Positions 25,215-37,339 of a stretch of DNA of 64,000 nucleotides are shown here, piece by piece (within the stretch, counting starts at the first letter, position 1; every line of letters begins with the position of its first letter). The notes below the pieces were generated by a model that saw only the letters and a program-made list of their open reading frames with translations, made no database searches and had not been told where the DNA came from. The translations under genes were made by a program, and so were the position numbers. Location: positions 62,001 to 126,000 of the forward strand of contig NZ_NINX01000043.1 in the NCBI RefSeq assembly GCF_002188635.1, in the 5' to 3' direction. The stretch is from Pigmentiphaga sp. NML030171. Its GTDB lineage: Bacteria > Pseudomonadota > Gammaproteobacteria > Burkholderiales > Burkholderiaceae_B.

Positions 25215-26213
25215 ATGCGCACATTTCTACTGTCGGCCCTGGCCGTCCTGGTCTTTCTTCCCACCACGCTCTGGGCGGCCTTCGCCCTGCGCTATCAGGT
25301 GCCCGGTCCGCTGCCCGTCAAGATCGCGGCGGCCGTGGCCGGCGCGGCCTTCGGCCTGGGCATGCTGTGGCTGGCGCTGGCGGGTCGCCCCGCCTGGGGC
25401 GTGGGCCTGTACGTCGTGGCCTTCGGCCTGCTGCTGGCCTGGTGGCACAGCATCGCGCCGTCGAACGACAGGGTCTGGGCGGACGACGTCGCGCAGATGA
25501 CCACGGGCCAGGTCGACGGCCACGTGGTCACGCTGCGCAACGTGCGCAACTTCGACTGGCGCGGCCCGAACGACTACACCCCGCGCTGGGAGACACGCAG
25601 CTACGACCTGACCAGGCTGGCCAGCGTGGACCTGATCCTGTCCTACTGGACCATCGAGGCCATCGCCCACACCCTGGTTTCGTTCGGCTTCGAGGATGGC
25701 CGGCAACTGGTGTTCTCGGTCGAGATCCGCAAGGAACGGCACGAGAAATTCTCGTCCATCGGCGGTTTCTTCAAGGAGTTCGAGACCAGCGTCGTGGCGG
25801 CGGACGAGCGCGACATCGTCCGGGTACGCACCAACATCCGGGGCGAAGACGACTACCTGTACCGGGTGTCCATGCCTCGCGAGGCCATGATGTCCCTGTT
25901 CCTGGCCTACGTGGACGAGGCCAACAAGCTCGTGTCGAAGCCGCGTTTCTACCACACCATCACGGCCAACTGCACGACCATCGTCTACCACATGATGACC
26001 CGGATCATTCCGGGCCTGCCCATGGACTACCGACTGGTCCTGGCCGGCTACCTGCCCGGCTACATCTACGATGTGCGCGGGCTGGACACCTCGCACACGC
26101 TGGCGGACCTGAAACGGCTGGGCCGTATCACCCAGCGGGCGCGGGATGCCGACGCGGACCCGGACTTCTCCCAGGCCATACGGCGCGGCGTGCCAGGCAT
26201 CGCGGCGCGGTAG
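25215..26213 (+). CDS. DUF4105 domain membrane-anchored protein
   Basis: 332 aa. Two or three N-terminal hydrophobic segments (MRTFLLSALAVLVFLPTTLW, AVAGAAFGLGMLWLALAG, LYVVAFGLLLAWW) anchor a periplasmic domain matching DUF4105: YDLTRLASVDLILSYW, AHTLVSFGFEDG and FYHTITANCTT with a Cys. The Cys in TANCTT and neighbouring His residues resemble a thiol-hydrolase-like site, but no activity is established. Start ATG 25215. It is divergent from the AI-2E transporter gene across 108 bp. Confidence 0.85.
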   Translation: MRTFLLSALAVLVFLPTTLWAAFALRYQVPGPLPVKIAAAVAGAAFGLGMLWLALAGRPAWGVGLYVVAFGLLLAWWHSIAPSNDRVWADDVAQMTTGQVDGHVVTLRNVRNFDWRGPNDYTPRWETRSYDLTRLASVDLILSYWTIEAIAHTLVSFGFEDGRQLVFSVEIRKERHEKFSSIGGFFKEFETSVVAADERDIVRVRTNIRGEDDYLYRVSMPREAMMSLFLAYVDEANKLVSKPRFYHTITANCTTIVYHMMTRIIPGLPMDYRLVLAGYLPGYIYDVRGLDTSHTLADLKRLGRITQRARDADADPDFSQAIRRGVPGIAAR

Positions 26214-26315
26214 CCGGCACTTATTTCCGGACTTTTCGCCCAGCGAAACAGCGCTGTGATGTAATCCTCGCACCCGGTGCCACGCTTCAAGAGCACGAAA
26301 AAAACGAGGAGACTC

Positions 26316-27296
26316 ATGGCGTTGACCTATCGCATCCGCGCGCTCTGCCTGGCGTTTGCCGGCCTGTGCTGCGCGCCCGGCGTCCATGCCGAAGATACCC
26401 GGTACCCTGCCAAGCCGATCAAGCTGGTCGTTCCCTACGCGCCTGGCGGCCCCACCGATCTGGTAGGGCGCTCCCTGGCGGCAGCGCTTGCGCGGCAGCT
26501 CGGCCAGCCTGTCGTGGTCGAGAACAAGGCCGGCGCCGGCGGCGTCATCGGCGCCAGTTCGGTCGTGAACGCAGCGCCGGACGGATATACCCTGCTGTTG
26601 GGCCTGCAGGGCCCGATCACCATCAATCCGGCACTGACCAAAGTGCCCTACGATCCGTTCCGCGACCTGATCGCGGTACGGATGATCGCCACCTCTCCGA
26701 TGATATTGATGGCCAGCAAGAAATCGGGCATCGGGACGCTGGGCGACATCTCCACGCGCGCGAAAGCCGGCTCCGCCGGCCTGAACATCGGGTCCTCGGG
26801 CACGGGTACGCTCCCTCACGTTGCGGCCGAACTCATCAAACACGAGACCGGCGCGAATCTGGTCCATGTACCGTACAAGGGTGCGGGCCCCGCGCTGATC
26901 GATCTTCACGCCGGGCATATCGATCTGCTGTTCTCCGACCTCCAGGTGGGACTTCCCTACGTCCAGTCCGGCCAGGCGACGGCGCTCGCCGTCACCTCGT
27001 CCCAACGCTCGTCCATGCTGCCCAACGTACCGACGCTCGCCGAGAGCGGACTCGGCAAGGTCAAGCTGGCCGGGTGGTACGGCATCTTCGCGCCGCGGGG
27101 CACGCCGGCGGCGATCCTGTCCGCGCTGGACCGGGCCGTGGACGGCGTATTCCGGGACACGGCCTTCAAGCAGACCCTGGAAAACCAGGGCTCGACGCCC
27201 AGTGCGCTGGGCGGGGCGAAGTTCGTCGAATTCCTGCGCGCCGAGTACGGCCAATGGTCGCGGCTGGGCCAATCCATCACCATCAAAATGGACTAG
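26316..27296 (+). CDS. Bug/TctC family periplasmic substrate-binding protein
   Basis: 326-aa tripartite-tricarboxylate-type receptor with a signal peptide (ALCLAFAGLCCAPGVHAED) and the Bug hallmark YPAKPIKLVVPYAPGGPTDL, then VVENKAGAGGVIGA and PDGYTLL. Such receptors bind carboxylates, amides or aromatic acids by two water-bridged main-chain contacts. No membrane subunits are adjacent, so it either uses shared TctAB or acts as a sensor-type receptor. Start ATG 26316 follows GAGGAGAC. First gene of a three-gene unit with MmgE/PrpD and enolase-superfamily genes. Confidence 0.93.
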   Translation: MALTYRIRALCLAFAGLCCAPGVHAEDTRYPAKPIKLVVPYAPGGPTDLVGRSLAAALARQLGQPVVVENKAGAGGVIGASSVVNAAPDGYTLLLGLQGPITINPALTKVPYDPFRDLIAVRMIATSPMILMASKKSGIGTLGDISTRAKAGSAGLNIGSSGTGTLPHVAAELIKHETGANLVHVPYKGAGPALIDLHAGHIDLLFSDLQVGLPYVQSGQATALAVTSSQRSSMLPNVPTLAESGLGKVKLAGWYGIFAPRGTPAAILSALDRAVDGVFRDTAFKQTLENQGSTPSALGGAKFVEFLRAEYGQWSRLGQSITIKMD

Positions 27297-27300
27297 AGCC

Positions 27301-28704
27301 ATGCATGGAATGAGCGAACGGCTCGCGGACTGGGCCACGAACCTGTCATGGACCGACATTCCCCGCGACGTCAAGGATCTCGCCCGGCTGCAGATCCTCG
27401 ATGCGGTCGGCGTCATGCTCGCGGCCAGGCCGCTGGAGCCCGTCCATGCCGCGGTCCGCGCCATGGCGCGGACCGACGCCGGCTCGCAGGCCAAGAGCCT
27501 CGGTTTCGATCAATCGCTGTCGCTCTCGGGTGCCGCGTTCGTCAATGGCGTCATGTCTTCGCTGCTGGAATTCGACGATACGCACATCGAGTCTTTCGTC
27601 CACCCGACCGTGGCTCCCTTCTCGATCGCGCTTCCCTACTGCCAGTCATCGCATCTGTCCGGCGCGCGGCTGATGCAGGCGGTGATCATCGGCAGCGAAC
27701 TCAGTTGCCGGCTCGGCTTGGTCCCTCCCATGCGCCTTCATAGCGTAGGCATACACCCGACCGCGATCATGGGTGCGTTCGGCGCCGTATACGCGCTCGC
27801 CTGGCTGGAACATCTCGATTGCCGGCAAGTCGTCGATGCCATCGGCCATTGCGCCAGCATGTGCGGCGGCCTGATGGCGTCATGGGAAGACGGCGCGTCG
27901 ACCAAGACGCTCCACGTCGGGATGGCGGCGAGCCAGGCCGCGCGCGCGGTCGCGCTGGGCCGGGAGGGGATCAGCGGTCCGCGCCTGGTATTCGAAGGGC
28001 GCTTCGGCTGGTTCCAGACGCACGTCCAGAAAGCCGACCCGTCGGCCTTCCGCTACGCCCTGGCGACAGACGGCCTCGGCAGCCGGTGGGAACTGCTCAA
28101 CGTCGCCTCCAAGCCCTACCCCAGCGCATTCACCATTCATCCCTATGTCGACGCGGTGCTCGCCCTCAAGGCGGCGCATGCGATAGCGCCCGCCGACATT
28201 GCCGAGATCCGGTGCCGGATCGCCCCCAGCTCCGTGGCGACGCTTTGCGAACCGGCTGCCGAGAAGCTGCGGCCGTTGACCTCCTGGCATGGCCGCATCA
28301 GCTTGCAGCACTCGCTGGCCGAGGCCCTGGTGCGCGGCGGCATGGACAAGCACGCCTACAGTCCGGAGGCGCTTGCGGACCCGGTCATCAACGCCCTGGC
28401 CGACAAGGTGGTGTACGAAGCCCATGCCTCCCAAAGCGCCGACCCGAAGAAGGCGGGCGCCCACGTCCGCATCCGGCTGAACGACGGCTCATGCCTCGAG
28501 CAGGTCATCGAGAGTGTGCGCGGCACGCGCGCCAACCCCATCTCGGAAGAAGACTACATCCGGAAATTCCGCTCGAATGCCGACGGGGTCATCGCTCCCG
28601 GCAGAATCGACGAGGCCATCCACCGCTTGATGCGGCTCGATGCGATCGATGACGTCGCTGCGGTATTCGACGCCCTTGCAACGCCAACCGTACATTCCGA
28701 GTAA
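27301..28704 (+). CDS. MmgE/PrpD family protein
   Basis: 467-aa protein of the 2-methylcitrate/iminodisuccinate/cis-aconitate-decarboxylase-like superfamily, recognisable from FVNGVMSSLLEFDDTHIESFVHPT, IIGSELSCRLG and FQTHVQKADPSAF. Members dehydrate or epimerise polycarboxylates or use related chemistry. It begins 4 bp after the Bug gene stop and ends 3 bp before the MLE gene, a tight operon. It is distinct from the prpD at 58.7 kb, so a different substrate is likely. Confidence 0.9.
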   Translation: MHGMSERLADWATNLSWTDIPRDVKDLARLQILDAVGVMLAARPLEPVHAAVRAMARTDAGSQAKSLGFDQSLSLSGAAFVNGVMSSLLEFDDTHIESFVHPTVAPFSIALPYCQSSHLSGARLMQAVIIGSELSCRLGLVPPMRLHSVGIHPTAIMGAFGAVYALAWLEHLDCRQVVDAIGHCASMCGGLMASWEDGASTKTLHVGMAASQAARAVALGREGISGPRLVFEGRFGWFQTHVQKADPSAFRYALATDGLGSRWELLNVASKPYPSAFTIHPYVDAVLALKAAHAIAPADIAEIRCRIAPSSVATLCEPAAEKLRPLTSWHGRISLQHSLAEALVRGGMDKHAYSPEALADPVINALADKVVYEAHASQSADPKKAGAHVRIRLNDGSCLEQVIESVRGTRANPISEEDYIRKFRSNADGVIAPGRIDEAIHRLMRLDAIDDVAAVFDALATPTVHSE

Positions 28705-28707
28705 GCC

Positions 28708-29775
28708 ATGCACGTCGCCCACGTATCCGTCATACCCTGCCCCCAGCGCATGCGTGACGCCTCCTGGAAGTTCGCCCGCGCCTCGGTACCGTCGATAGAG
28801 GGTTATCTACTGGCGCTGACCGACGACATCGGCACGACCGGACTGGGCTACGCCCATGCCATTCCGGCCATCACCACCCATGGCGAAGGCGTACGTACCG
28901 CGCTCGAGCTGCTGGCACCCGTAGTAACGGGGAGGCGGCTGGGCGAGATCGCCGCGATCATGAACGACGTCGATCGCAAACTGGCCTTCCAGTACAGCGC
29001 CAAGGCCGCCATCGACATGGCGCTGCACGACCTGCTGGCCAGGCGCCTGGGAGTGCCGATCAGCGCCCTGCTCGGCGGGCAGGTCCGTGCCGAGCTGCGG
29101 CTGTCCCGCATTCTTTCCATCAAGCCGCCTTCGGAGATGGCGGCCAACGCCGCCGCATTGGTGGCGGGCGGATACCGGCAACTCAAGCTCAAGCTGTCCG
29201 GCGATACCGAACTCGACATCGCGCGCGTCGCCGCCGTCCGCGGGGCGGTCGGGCCCGAGGTCGTGCTGACGCTGGACCCCAACCAGTCATACCACGCCAA
29301 GCAGATGATGGCCGCGTTCGCGCGCATGGAGCGGTACGACATCGCGCTGATCGAACAGCCTGTTCCGGCACATGACTGGGCAGGCCTCTCGCTGCTCGCG
29401 CGCAGCCTGCCCACGGCCATCGAAGCCGACGAAAGCGCCGTCACCGTCCAGGACATCCACAGGCTCGTCGCCGACCGGGTCGTCGACGCGGTCAACCTCA
29501 AGGTCACCAAACTGGGCGGCTTTCGCCACTTCATGGAAGCGGTCCACATCTGCGAAGCCGGCTGCGTGACATGCCGCGTGGGCGCCGCGTTCGGCCCGGC
29601 GCTCATGCAGGCCATGAACGCCCAGGCCGCCAGCACGATCGGCGCCCTGCCCTACGCCTGCGAACTGTCCGAACACGAGCAATTGCTGGACGATCCCTGC
29701 ACGGGACTGAGCATCGCAAACGGCGTCCTGACGCTTCCCGGCACGCCGGGCTGCGGCGTCGAACTGGCTGCCTAG
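28708..29775 (+). CDS. Enolase-superfamily enzyme (mandelate racemase/muconate cycloisomerase group)
   Basis: 355 aa with N-terminal capping domain and (beta/alpha)7-beta barrel. Catalytic residues can be placed: K160 and K162 in LKLKLSG, metal ligands D190 (LDPNQS), E216 (IEQPVP) and the D241/E242 pair, and K265/K268 in NLKVTKLGG. A KxK plus barrel Lys pattern fits the muconate cycloisomerase subgroup (racemase, epimerase or lactonising enzyme). Start ATG 28708 (MHVAHVSVIP). Coupled to the MmgE/PrpD gene, so both probably act on one imported acid. Confidence 0.92.
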   Translation: MHVAHVSVIPCPQRMRDASWKFARASVPSIEGYLLALTDDIGTTGLGYAHAIPAITTHGEGVRTALELLAPVVTGRRLGEIAAIMNDVDRKLAFQYSAKAAIDMALHDLLARRLGVPISALLGGQVRAELRLSRILSIKPPSEMAANAAALVAGGYRQLKLKLSGDTELDIARVAAVRGAVGPEVVLTLDPNQSYHAKQMMAAFARMERYDIALIEQPVPAHDWAGLSLLARSLPTAIEADESAVTVQDIHRLVADRVVDAVNLKVTKLGGFRHFMEAVHICEAGCVTCRVGAAFGPALMQAMNAQAASTIGALPYACELSEHEQLLDDPCTGLSIANGVLTLPGTPGCGVELAA

Positions 29776-29777
29776 CC

Positions 29778-31889
<2,112 letters not shown>

Positions 31890-32108
31890 GGCTATCTCGT
31901 CGAAAGGTTGAGGGAACGAAACGCGAGCCGCGCCGGTTCCCGGGGGAAACGGCAAAGGAAGCTAGTTTGCACCGATTCGGGCCGGGCCGGGAGGGCCAAC
32001 GCGCCACACCCCTGCCGGCAGCCCGGGCATTCCCGCGCGCCTCGTAGTAACCTCGTAAATATGGGCGCGTTTCCTGAAAACAATCTGAAATTGGCAATCC
32101 GATCCGCC

Positions 32109-33275
32109 ATGACCACCCTCGACAGACAACGTGCCATTCCCGCCCTCTACATGCGCGGGGGCACCAGCAAGGGCGTGTTCTTCCTGCCCTCGGACCTTCC
32201 CGCCGATCCCGCCGCCCGCGACCGCGTCCTGATGCGGGTGGTCGGCAGCCCCGACCCCTACGAGAAGCAGATAGACGGCATGGGCGGCGCCACCTCCAGC
32301 ACCAGCAAGGTGGTCATCGTCGGCCCCAGCACCCGCCCCGACTGCGACGTCGACTACTGGTTCGGCCAGGTCGCCATCGGCCAGCCCGTCATCGACTGGA
32401 GCGGCAACTGCGGCAACCTCAGCGCCGCCGTCGGCCCCTTCGCCATCCACCGCGCACTGGTACGGCCGGCCGGCGACGGCATCGCCGTGGTCCGCATCTG
32501 GCAGGCCAACCTGGGCAAGCGCATCATCGCCCACGTGCCGGTGCGGGGCGGGCAGGTCCAGGAACTGGGCGACTTCGAACTGGACGGCGTGACCTTCCCG
32601 GCGGCCGAAGTCCGGCTGGAATTCCTGGATCCGGGCGGTGGCGACGGGCCTGAAGGCGCGATGTTCCCCACCGGCCGCACGGCCGACGTGTTGACCATTC
32701 CAGGAGTGGGGGAAATCCGCGCGACGCTGGTCAACGCCGGCAACCCCACCGTCTTCGTCGCCGCCTCGTCCCTGGGACTGGCCGGCACGGAATTGCAACC
32801 CGATGTGAACAGCCGCGCCGACCTGCTGGCACGGGCCGAGGCCATCCGCGCCCATGCCGCCGTGGCCATGGGGCTGGCGCCCGACGCCGCCCATGCCACC
32901 GCGCACCGCCAGCACACGCCCAAGCTCGCCTTCGCCGCCCCGCCCGCGGCCTATACCGCTTCAAGCGGCCGCGCCGTCGCCGCCGGCGACATCGACCTGA
33001 ACGTGCGCATCTTTTCCATGGGCAAGCTGCACCACGCCATGACGGGCACCGGTGCCGTCGCGATCGCCGCCACCGCCGCCGTGCCCGGCACGGTGCTGGC
33101 CGACGTGCTGGGCGGCCCACGCGGCGAACTGCGCTTCGGCCACCCGTCGGGCACGCTGAAAGTGGGCGCCCAGGCACGCAGCCAGGACGGGCGCTGGAGC
33201 GTCGCGCTGGTGGCCATGAGCCGCACGGCGCGCCGGCTGATGGACGGCGTGGTGCTGTTGCCGCCATGGGAATGA
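32109..33275 (+). CDS. PrpF-family isomerase (oxalomesaconate tautomerase-like)
   Basis: 388 aa, diaminopimelate-epimerase-like fold. The family signature is LYMRGGTSKGVFF at the N-terminus, then GMGGATSSTSKVVIVGPS and NCGNLSAAVGPFAI, the last carrying the conserved Cys. PrpF proteins move double bonds in aconitate, methylaconitate, methylitaconate or 4-oxalomesaconate. Start ATG 32109 (MTTLDRQRAI); a longer start at 32061 is possible. Followed by a complete TctCBA set, suggesting that a tricarboxylate-type compound is imported and isomerised. Confidence 0.88.
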   Translation: MTTLDRQRAIPALYMRGGTSKGVFFLPSDLPADPAARDRVLMRVVGSPDPYEKQIDGMGGATSSTSKVVIVGPSTRPDCDVDYWFGQVAIGQPVIDWSGNCGNLSAAVGPFAIHRALVRPAGDGIAVVRIWQANLGKRIIAHVPVRGGQVQELGDFELDGVTFPAAEVRLEFLDPGGGDGPEGAMFPTGRTADVLTIPGVGEIRATLVNAGNPTVFVAASSLGLAGTELQPDVNSRADLLARAEAIRAHAAVAMGLAPDAAHATAHRQHTPKLAFAAPPAAYTASSGRAVAAGDIDLNVRIFSMGKLHHAMTGTGAVAIAATAAVPGTVLADVLGGPRGELRFGHPSGTLKVGAQARSQDGRWSVALVAMSRTARRLMDGVVLLPPWE

Positions 33276-33386
33276 CTTTCCGCCCGCGCGCGTTTGGACG
33301 GATACTGTCTTCGTAGCGGAACGGCCCCTTGCCGTTCCCTCTTATCAGGCGGCCTGCCCGCCGCCCCTCGCAGCAAGGAGACATGC

Positions 33387-34340
33387 ATGAAGTTCGTCAA
33401 GAAAACGGTTGCAGCCCTCGCCATCGCCGCCGCGCCGCTGGCCGGCATCGCGGCCCCCGCCAAGGTCATGGCCCCCGGCGGCCCCGGCGGCGGCTATGAC
33501 GGCGCCGCGCGCGTGCCGTTGCAGGTCATGCAGCAGACCGGCATCTTCACCGACGGTTTCCAGGTCACCAACAAGGGCGGCGCGGGCGGCACCATCGGCC
33601 TGGCCGAGTTCGTGCGCACCGGCAAGGGCGACGACAACGCCATCATGTCCATGGGCGCCATCCTGGTCGGCGCCATCATCACCAACAAGTCTCCCGTAAC
33701 GCTGGACCAGACCGTGCCGCTGGTGCGGCTGACCGACGACGCCGGCGCGATCGTGGTCGCGCCCAACTCGCCCATCAAGACCATCGCCGACGCGGTCCAG
33801 GCGATGAAGGCCAACCCTGGCGGCACCGCCGTGGCCGGCGGTTCGATAGGCGGCACCGACCACGTCACCGCGGCGCTGCTCGCCAAGGCGGCCAAGTTCG
33901 ACCCGACCAAGGTCAACTACCTGCCCTACACCAGCGGCGCGGAAGTCGTCACCTCGCTGGCCAGCGGGCAAGCCAAGATCGGCATCTCGGGCCTGTCCGA
34001 GCTGAAGACCTTCGTCGACCAGGGCCGCATCCGCATCATCGCGGTCTCCTCCGAGAAGCGCCTGCCCGGCATCGACGCCCCCACGCTCAAGGAAAGCGGC
34101 TACGACGTCGTCATCGGCAACTGGCGCGGCATCATCGGCGCGCCCGGCATGAGCAAGGCCGGCCGCGACATGTGGCTGCAGCGCTATGCCAAGCTGCACG
34201 CCTCGCCCGAATGGAAGAAGGCGCTGGCCGATCGCGGCTGGGACGACGCCTACCTGGCCGGTGACGACTTCGCCGCCTTCCTGACCAAGGAGAAGGCGCG
34301 CCAGGCCGAAGTGCTCAAGGACGTCGGACTGGTCAAGTAA
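33387..34340 (+). CDS. Tripartite tricarboxylate transporter receptor TctC
   Basis: 317-aa periplasmic receptor with signal peptide (VKKTVAALAIAAAPLAGIAA) and the receptor motif APGGPGGGYDGAARV, VTNKGGAGGTIGLAE. Unlike the lone Bug genes it is followed by tctB and tctA, so it is the dedicated receptor. Start ATG 33387 (MKFVKKTV); a GGAG ribosome site lies 8 bases upstream, and a second out-of-frame ATG at 33383 overlaps it. Ligand is probably a tri- or dicarboxylate given the PrpF-like gene upstream. Confidence 0.92.
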   Translation: MKFVKKTVAALAIAAAPLAGIAAPAKVMAPGGPGGGYDGAARVPLQVMQQTGIFTDGFQVTNKGGAGGTIGLAEFVRTGKGDDNAIMSMGAILVGAIITNKSPVTLDQTVPLVRLTDDAGAIVVAPNSPIKTIADAVQAMKANPGGTAVAGGSIGGTDHVTAALLAKAAKFDPTKVNYLPYTSGAEVVTSLASGQAKIGISGLSELKTFVDQGRIRIIAVSSEKRLPGIDAPTLKESGYDVVIGNWRGIIGAPGMSKAGRDMWLQRYAKLHASPEWKKALADRGWDDAYLAGDDFAAFLTKEKARQAEVLKDVGLVK

Positions 34341-34404
34341 GGCCCAGGCCGACATCAGCGAGAAGGCACCGGCGCCGCCGCCGGCGCCCATCGGAGACGA
34401 CACG

Positions 34405-34887
34405 ATGACAACACCCTCAAGGCGCCCCTGGTGGCTGGGCCTGGCCGTCATGGCCATAGGCGCGGTCTGGCTCTATGAAGGCGGCACCCTGCCCCAGATC
34501 GGCGGCTATGCCGCGCTGGGCCCGGGCTTCTTCGTCAGCGCCATCGGCGCGGCGCTGATCGTCCTGGGCATCCTGCTGCTGGTGCAGATCGCCCGCGGCG
34601 AGACCTTCTCGCCCCAGGAAGTGGAAAACGCCGAGGCCGATGCCGGCGCCTCCTGGCCGGCCCTGCTGTGGGCCGCCGCCGGCGCCGCCCTGCCCCTGCT
34701 GACCATGCAGCCGCTCGGCTTTCCCCTGACCGCCATGGGGTCCTTCGCCCTGGTCACCCGGGCCTTCGGCTCGCGGCGCCTGGTGTTCGACTGTGCCATC
34801 GGCCTCGCGCTGGGCGTGATCTGCTGGCTCGGCTTCTCCCGGCTGGGCGTCGGCCTCGGCCCGGCCTTTCCTCCGGCGGGGTGGTGA
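34405..34887 (+). CDS. Tripartite tricarboxylate transporter small membrane subunit TctB
   Basis: 160 aa with four hydrophobic segments ([74 protein letters not shown]), the pattern of TctB. It ends 3 bp before tctA. It supports the large subunit in sodium-driven uptake. Sequence is poorly conserved across the family, so the call relies on topology and position. Confidence 0.9.
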   Translation: MTTPSRRPWWLGLAVMAIGAVWLYEGGTLPQIGGYAALGPGFFVSAIGAALIVLGILLLVQIARGETFSPQEVENAEADAGASWPALLWAAAGAALPLLTMQPLGFPLTAMGSFALVTRAFGSRRLVFDCAIGLALGVICWLGFSRLGVGLGPAFPPAGW

Positions 34888-34890
34888 TCC

Positions 34891-36378
34891 ATGGATACCT
34901 TCAACGCCCTGCTGTCCGGCTTCGGCGTCGCGCTGCAGCCGATGAACCTGTTCTGGGCCTTCCTGGGCTCCGTGCTGGGAACCGCCATCGGCGTGCTGCC
35001 CGGCATCGGCCCGGCCCTGACCATCGCGCTGCTGCTGCCGGTTACCGTGCAGATCGCCCCCACCGCCGCCTTCATCATGTTCGCCGGCGTCCTGTACGGC
35101 GCCATGTACGGCGGCTCGACCACCTCCATCCTGCTCAACGCGCCCGGAGAGAGCGGCTCCATGATGACCGCGCTCGAAGGCAACAAGATGGCCCGCTCCG
35201 GACGCGGCGCCGCCGCGCTCGCCACCGCGGCCATCGGCTCCTTCGTGGCCGGCACCATCGCCACGCTGGCCCTGAGCTTCGTGGCGCCGGCCATCGCCGA
35301 ACTGGCCTTCGTGTTCGGCCCGGCCGACTACTTCGCCTTGATGGTGCTGTCCTTCACCTCCGTCTCGGTGGTGCTGGGCACCTCGCGCGTGCGCGGCTTC
35401 ATCGCGCTGTTCCTGGGCCTGGCCATGGGCGTGGTGGGCATCGACGGCCAGACCGGGCAGGCCCGGCTGGCCTTCGGTTCGGCCGACCTGCTCGACGGCA
35501 TCGAACTGACGGTGGTGCTGGTGTCGCTGTTCGCGGTGGGCGAGATCCTGTATGTCGCCAGCCGCTACAGCAAGGCCCCGCCGCGCATCAACCCGCTCGC
35601 GGGCGGCACCTGGATGACGCGCCAGGACTGGAAGCGGTCATGGAAACCCTGGGTGCGCGGCACCGCGCTGGGCTTTCCCATCGGCGCGCTGCCCACCGGC
35701 GGCACCGAGATCCCGACCTTCCTGTCCTATACGATCGAGCGCAAGCTCTGCAAGCATCCCGAGGAATTCGGCAAGGGCGCCATCGAAGGCGTGGCCGGCC
35801 CCGAAGCCGCCAACAACGCCGCGGCCGCCGGCGTGCTGGTGCCGCTGCTGACCCTGGGGCTGCCCACCTCGGCCACGGCGGCGGTGCTGCTGGCCGCGTT
35901 CCAGAGCTATGGCCTGCAGCCCGGCCCCTTCCTCTTCACCAACAGCGGCGAACTGGTCTGGGGCCTGATCGCCTCGCTGTACATCGGCAACCTGATGCTG
36001 CTGGTGCTGAACCTGCCGCTGGTCGGCCTGTGGGTGCGGCTGCTGCTGATTCCCCGGCCCTATCTGTACGCGGGCATCCTGATCTTCGCCATGGTGGGGA
36101 TCTGGGGCGTGGCGACCTCGTGGACCGACATGGCGCTGATGTTCGGCATCGGCCTGATGGGCTACGTCATGCGGGTCTATGACTTCCCCATCGCGCCGGT
36201 CCTGATCGGGCTGATCCTCGGGCCCATGGCGGAAACCCAGTTGCGGCGCGCCCTGGCCGTGGGCGAGGGCAATCCGATGATCCTGGTGTCGACCCCGACC
36301 TCGGCCACGCTGCTCGCCCTGGCCGCGGCCGCGCTGGTGCTGCCCCTGCTGCTGCGCCGCCTCAAGCGCGAAGCCTGA
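34891..36378 (+). CDS. Tripartite tricarboxylate transporter large membrane subunit TctA
   Basis: 495 aa, about 11-12 membrane segments. The family motif [17 protein letters not shown] near residue 30 and its repeat-like counterpart [20 protein letters not shown] near residue 260 are clear, as is [16 protein letters not shown]. Start ATG 34891. With tctC and tctB this is a complete TTT system. An 11-bp hairpin follows the stop. Confidence 0.95.
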   Translation: MDTFNALLSGFGVALQPMNLFWAFLGSVLGTAIGVLPGIGPALTIALLLPVTVQIAPTAAFIMFAGVLYGAMYGGSTTSILLNAPGESGSMMTALEGNKMARSGRGAAALATAAIGSFVAGTIATLALSFVAPAIAELAFVFGPADYFALMVLSFTSVSVVLGTSRVRGFIALFLGLAMGVVGIDGQTGQARLAFGSADLLDGIELTVVLVSLFAVGEILYVASRYSKAPPRINPLAGGTWMTRQDWKRSWKPWVRGTALGFPIGALPTGGTEIPTFLSYTIERKLCKHPEEFGKGAIEGVAGPEAANNAAAAGVLVPLLTLGLPTSATAAVLLAAFQSYGLQPGPFLFTNSGELVWGLIASLYIGNLMLLVLNLPLVGLWVRLLLIPRPYLYAGILIFAMVGIWGVATSWTDMALMFGIGLMGYVMRVYDFPIAPVLIGLILGPMAETQLRRALAVGEGNPMILVSTPTSATLLALAAAALVLPLLLRRLKREA

Positions 36379-36383
36379 GTCCG

Positions 36384-36411
36384 GCCGCCGCGGGCCCAGA
36401 CCCGCGGCGGC
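36384..36411. terminator. GC-rich hairpin between convergent tctA and DUF2238 gene
   Basis: Perfect 11-bp stem GCCGCCGCGGG / CCCGCGGCGGC with a 6-nt loop, 6 bp past the tctA stop and just before the convergent DUF2238 stop. No U-run. Probably a transcript end or barrier; intrinsic strength uncertain. Confidence 0.5.
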
Positions 36412-36415
36412 GCCG

Positions 36416-37153
36416 CTAGTCCTGCCCCTGCCGGATCATGCGGGCGATTTCCTCCTCGCCATAGGGACGCGGGTCCTTGACCCGCAGGCTGTCCGACCAT
36501 TCCCGCGAAAAATCCCGCTGCAGCCAGCGGTTCACGGCGGCCGTGGCGATCATCGCCACCACGGCGCCGCAGGCGGCCAGGGCCATGTCCTTGTGCGCAT
36601 CCCAGACGTCGCCCTGCGTGCCCAGGTAGGCCACGCCCAGGTCGCCGCCGAAGACCTCGGCCGCGATCCACTCGAACAGCTCGAACATGGCGGAGGTCGC
36701 CAGCGTGAACTCCAGCGGCAGGAAGTAGCCCCAGAACCCCCGGGCGTCGGCCACCCGCAGGAACACTTCGCGTATCGGGTAGGCCAGCAGCAGCCCGTAC
36801 GAAAAATGCACCACGCGGTCGAAATTGTTGCGCTCCCAGCCCCACAGGCTGTTGAAGCTGCGGCCGGCCAGCGCCTGCCACCATGCGTCGTAGGGCACTT
36901 TCGCATAGGTGTAGTGCGCACCGATCGCATGGAGGCACAGGAAAACGAAAATCAGCGTGTACGACAGGCGCGAGAACCGGAAATGCCGCCAGCTCGCGGC
37001 CAACCCGGCGCAGAATCCGATCACCAGCACGTTTTCCAGCGCCCAGTCGGAACGGTCGAGCGGATCGATGGCCAGCGCCACCCAGATCACCGCGAACGCC
37101 AGCGCCAGCGACGTCACGTAGCGCCGATACCCCGTACCCATGCCTGTCTCCAT
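36416..37153 (-). CDS. DUF2238 (YjdF-like) integral membrane protein
   Basis: 245 aa, six or so hydrophobic segments. Family features are WERNNFDRVVHFSYGLLLAYP and FEWIAAEVFGGDLGVAYLGTQGDVWDAHKDM, which are strongly conserved in this group and carry a likely metal- or proton-binding His/Asp set. No function is established. Start ATG 37153 (METGMGTGYR) has an AGGAGG ribosome site at good spacing; the frame extends further upstream without it. A C-terminal soluble tail ends RPYGEEEIARMIRQGQD. Confidence 0.85.
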   Translation of the reverse strand: METGMGTGYRRYVTSLALAFAVIWVALAIDPLDRSDWALENVLVIGFCAGLAASWRHFRFSRLSYTLIFVFLCLHAIGAHYTYAKVPYDAWWQALAGRSFNSLWGWERNNFDRVVHFSYGLLLAYPIREVFLRVADARGFWGYFLPLEFTLATSAMFELFEWIAAEVFGGDLGVAYLGTQGDVWDAHKDMALAACGAVVAMIATAAVNRWLQRDFSREWSDSLRVKDPRPYGEEEIARMIRQGQD

Positions 37154-37339
37154 CTTGCCTCCTGCGGCCACGCGGAGCAGCCAGTCTACGCCATCGGCAC
37201 GCCCGGACCGGAGCGCCCCCTTTTTACCGATGTGGAGCGGCAACTTTTACACGTTGCGCGGCCGCTTCTCGCGGACGCGGGCCGGACCGCCGAGGCACGC
37301 CGCTTGCTGGGTCGGCAGCACGCTGCCATGGAGGACCGC

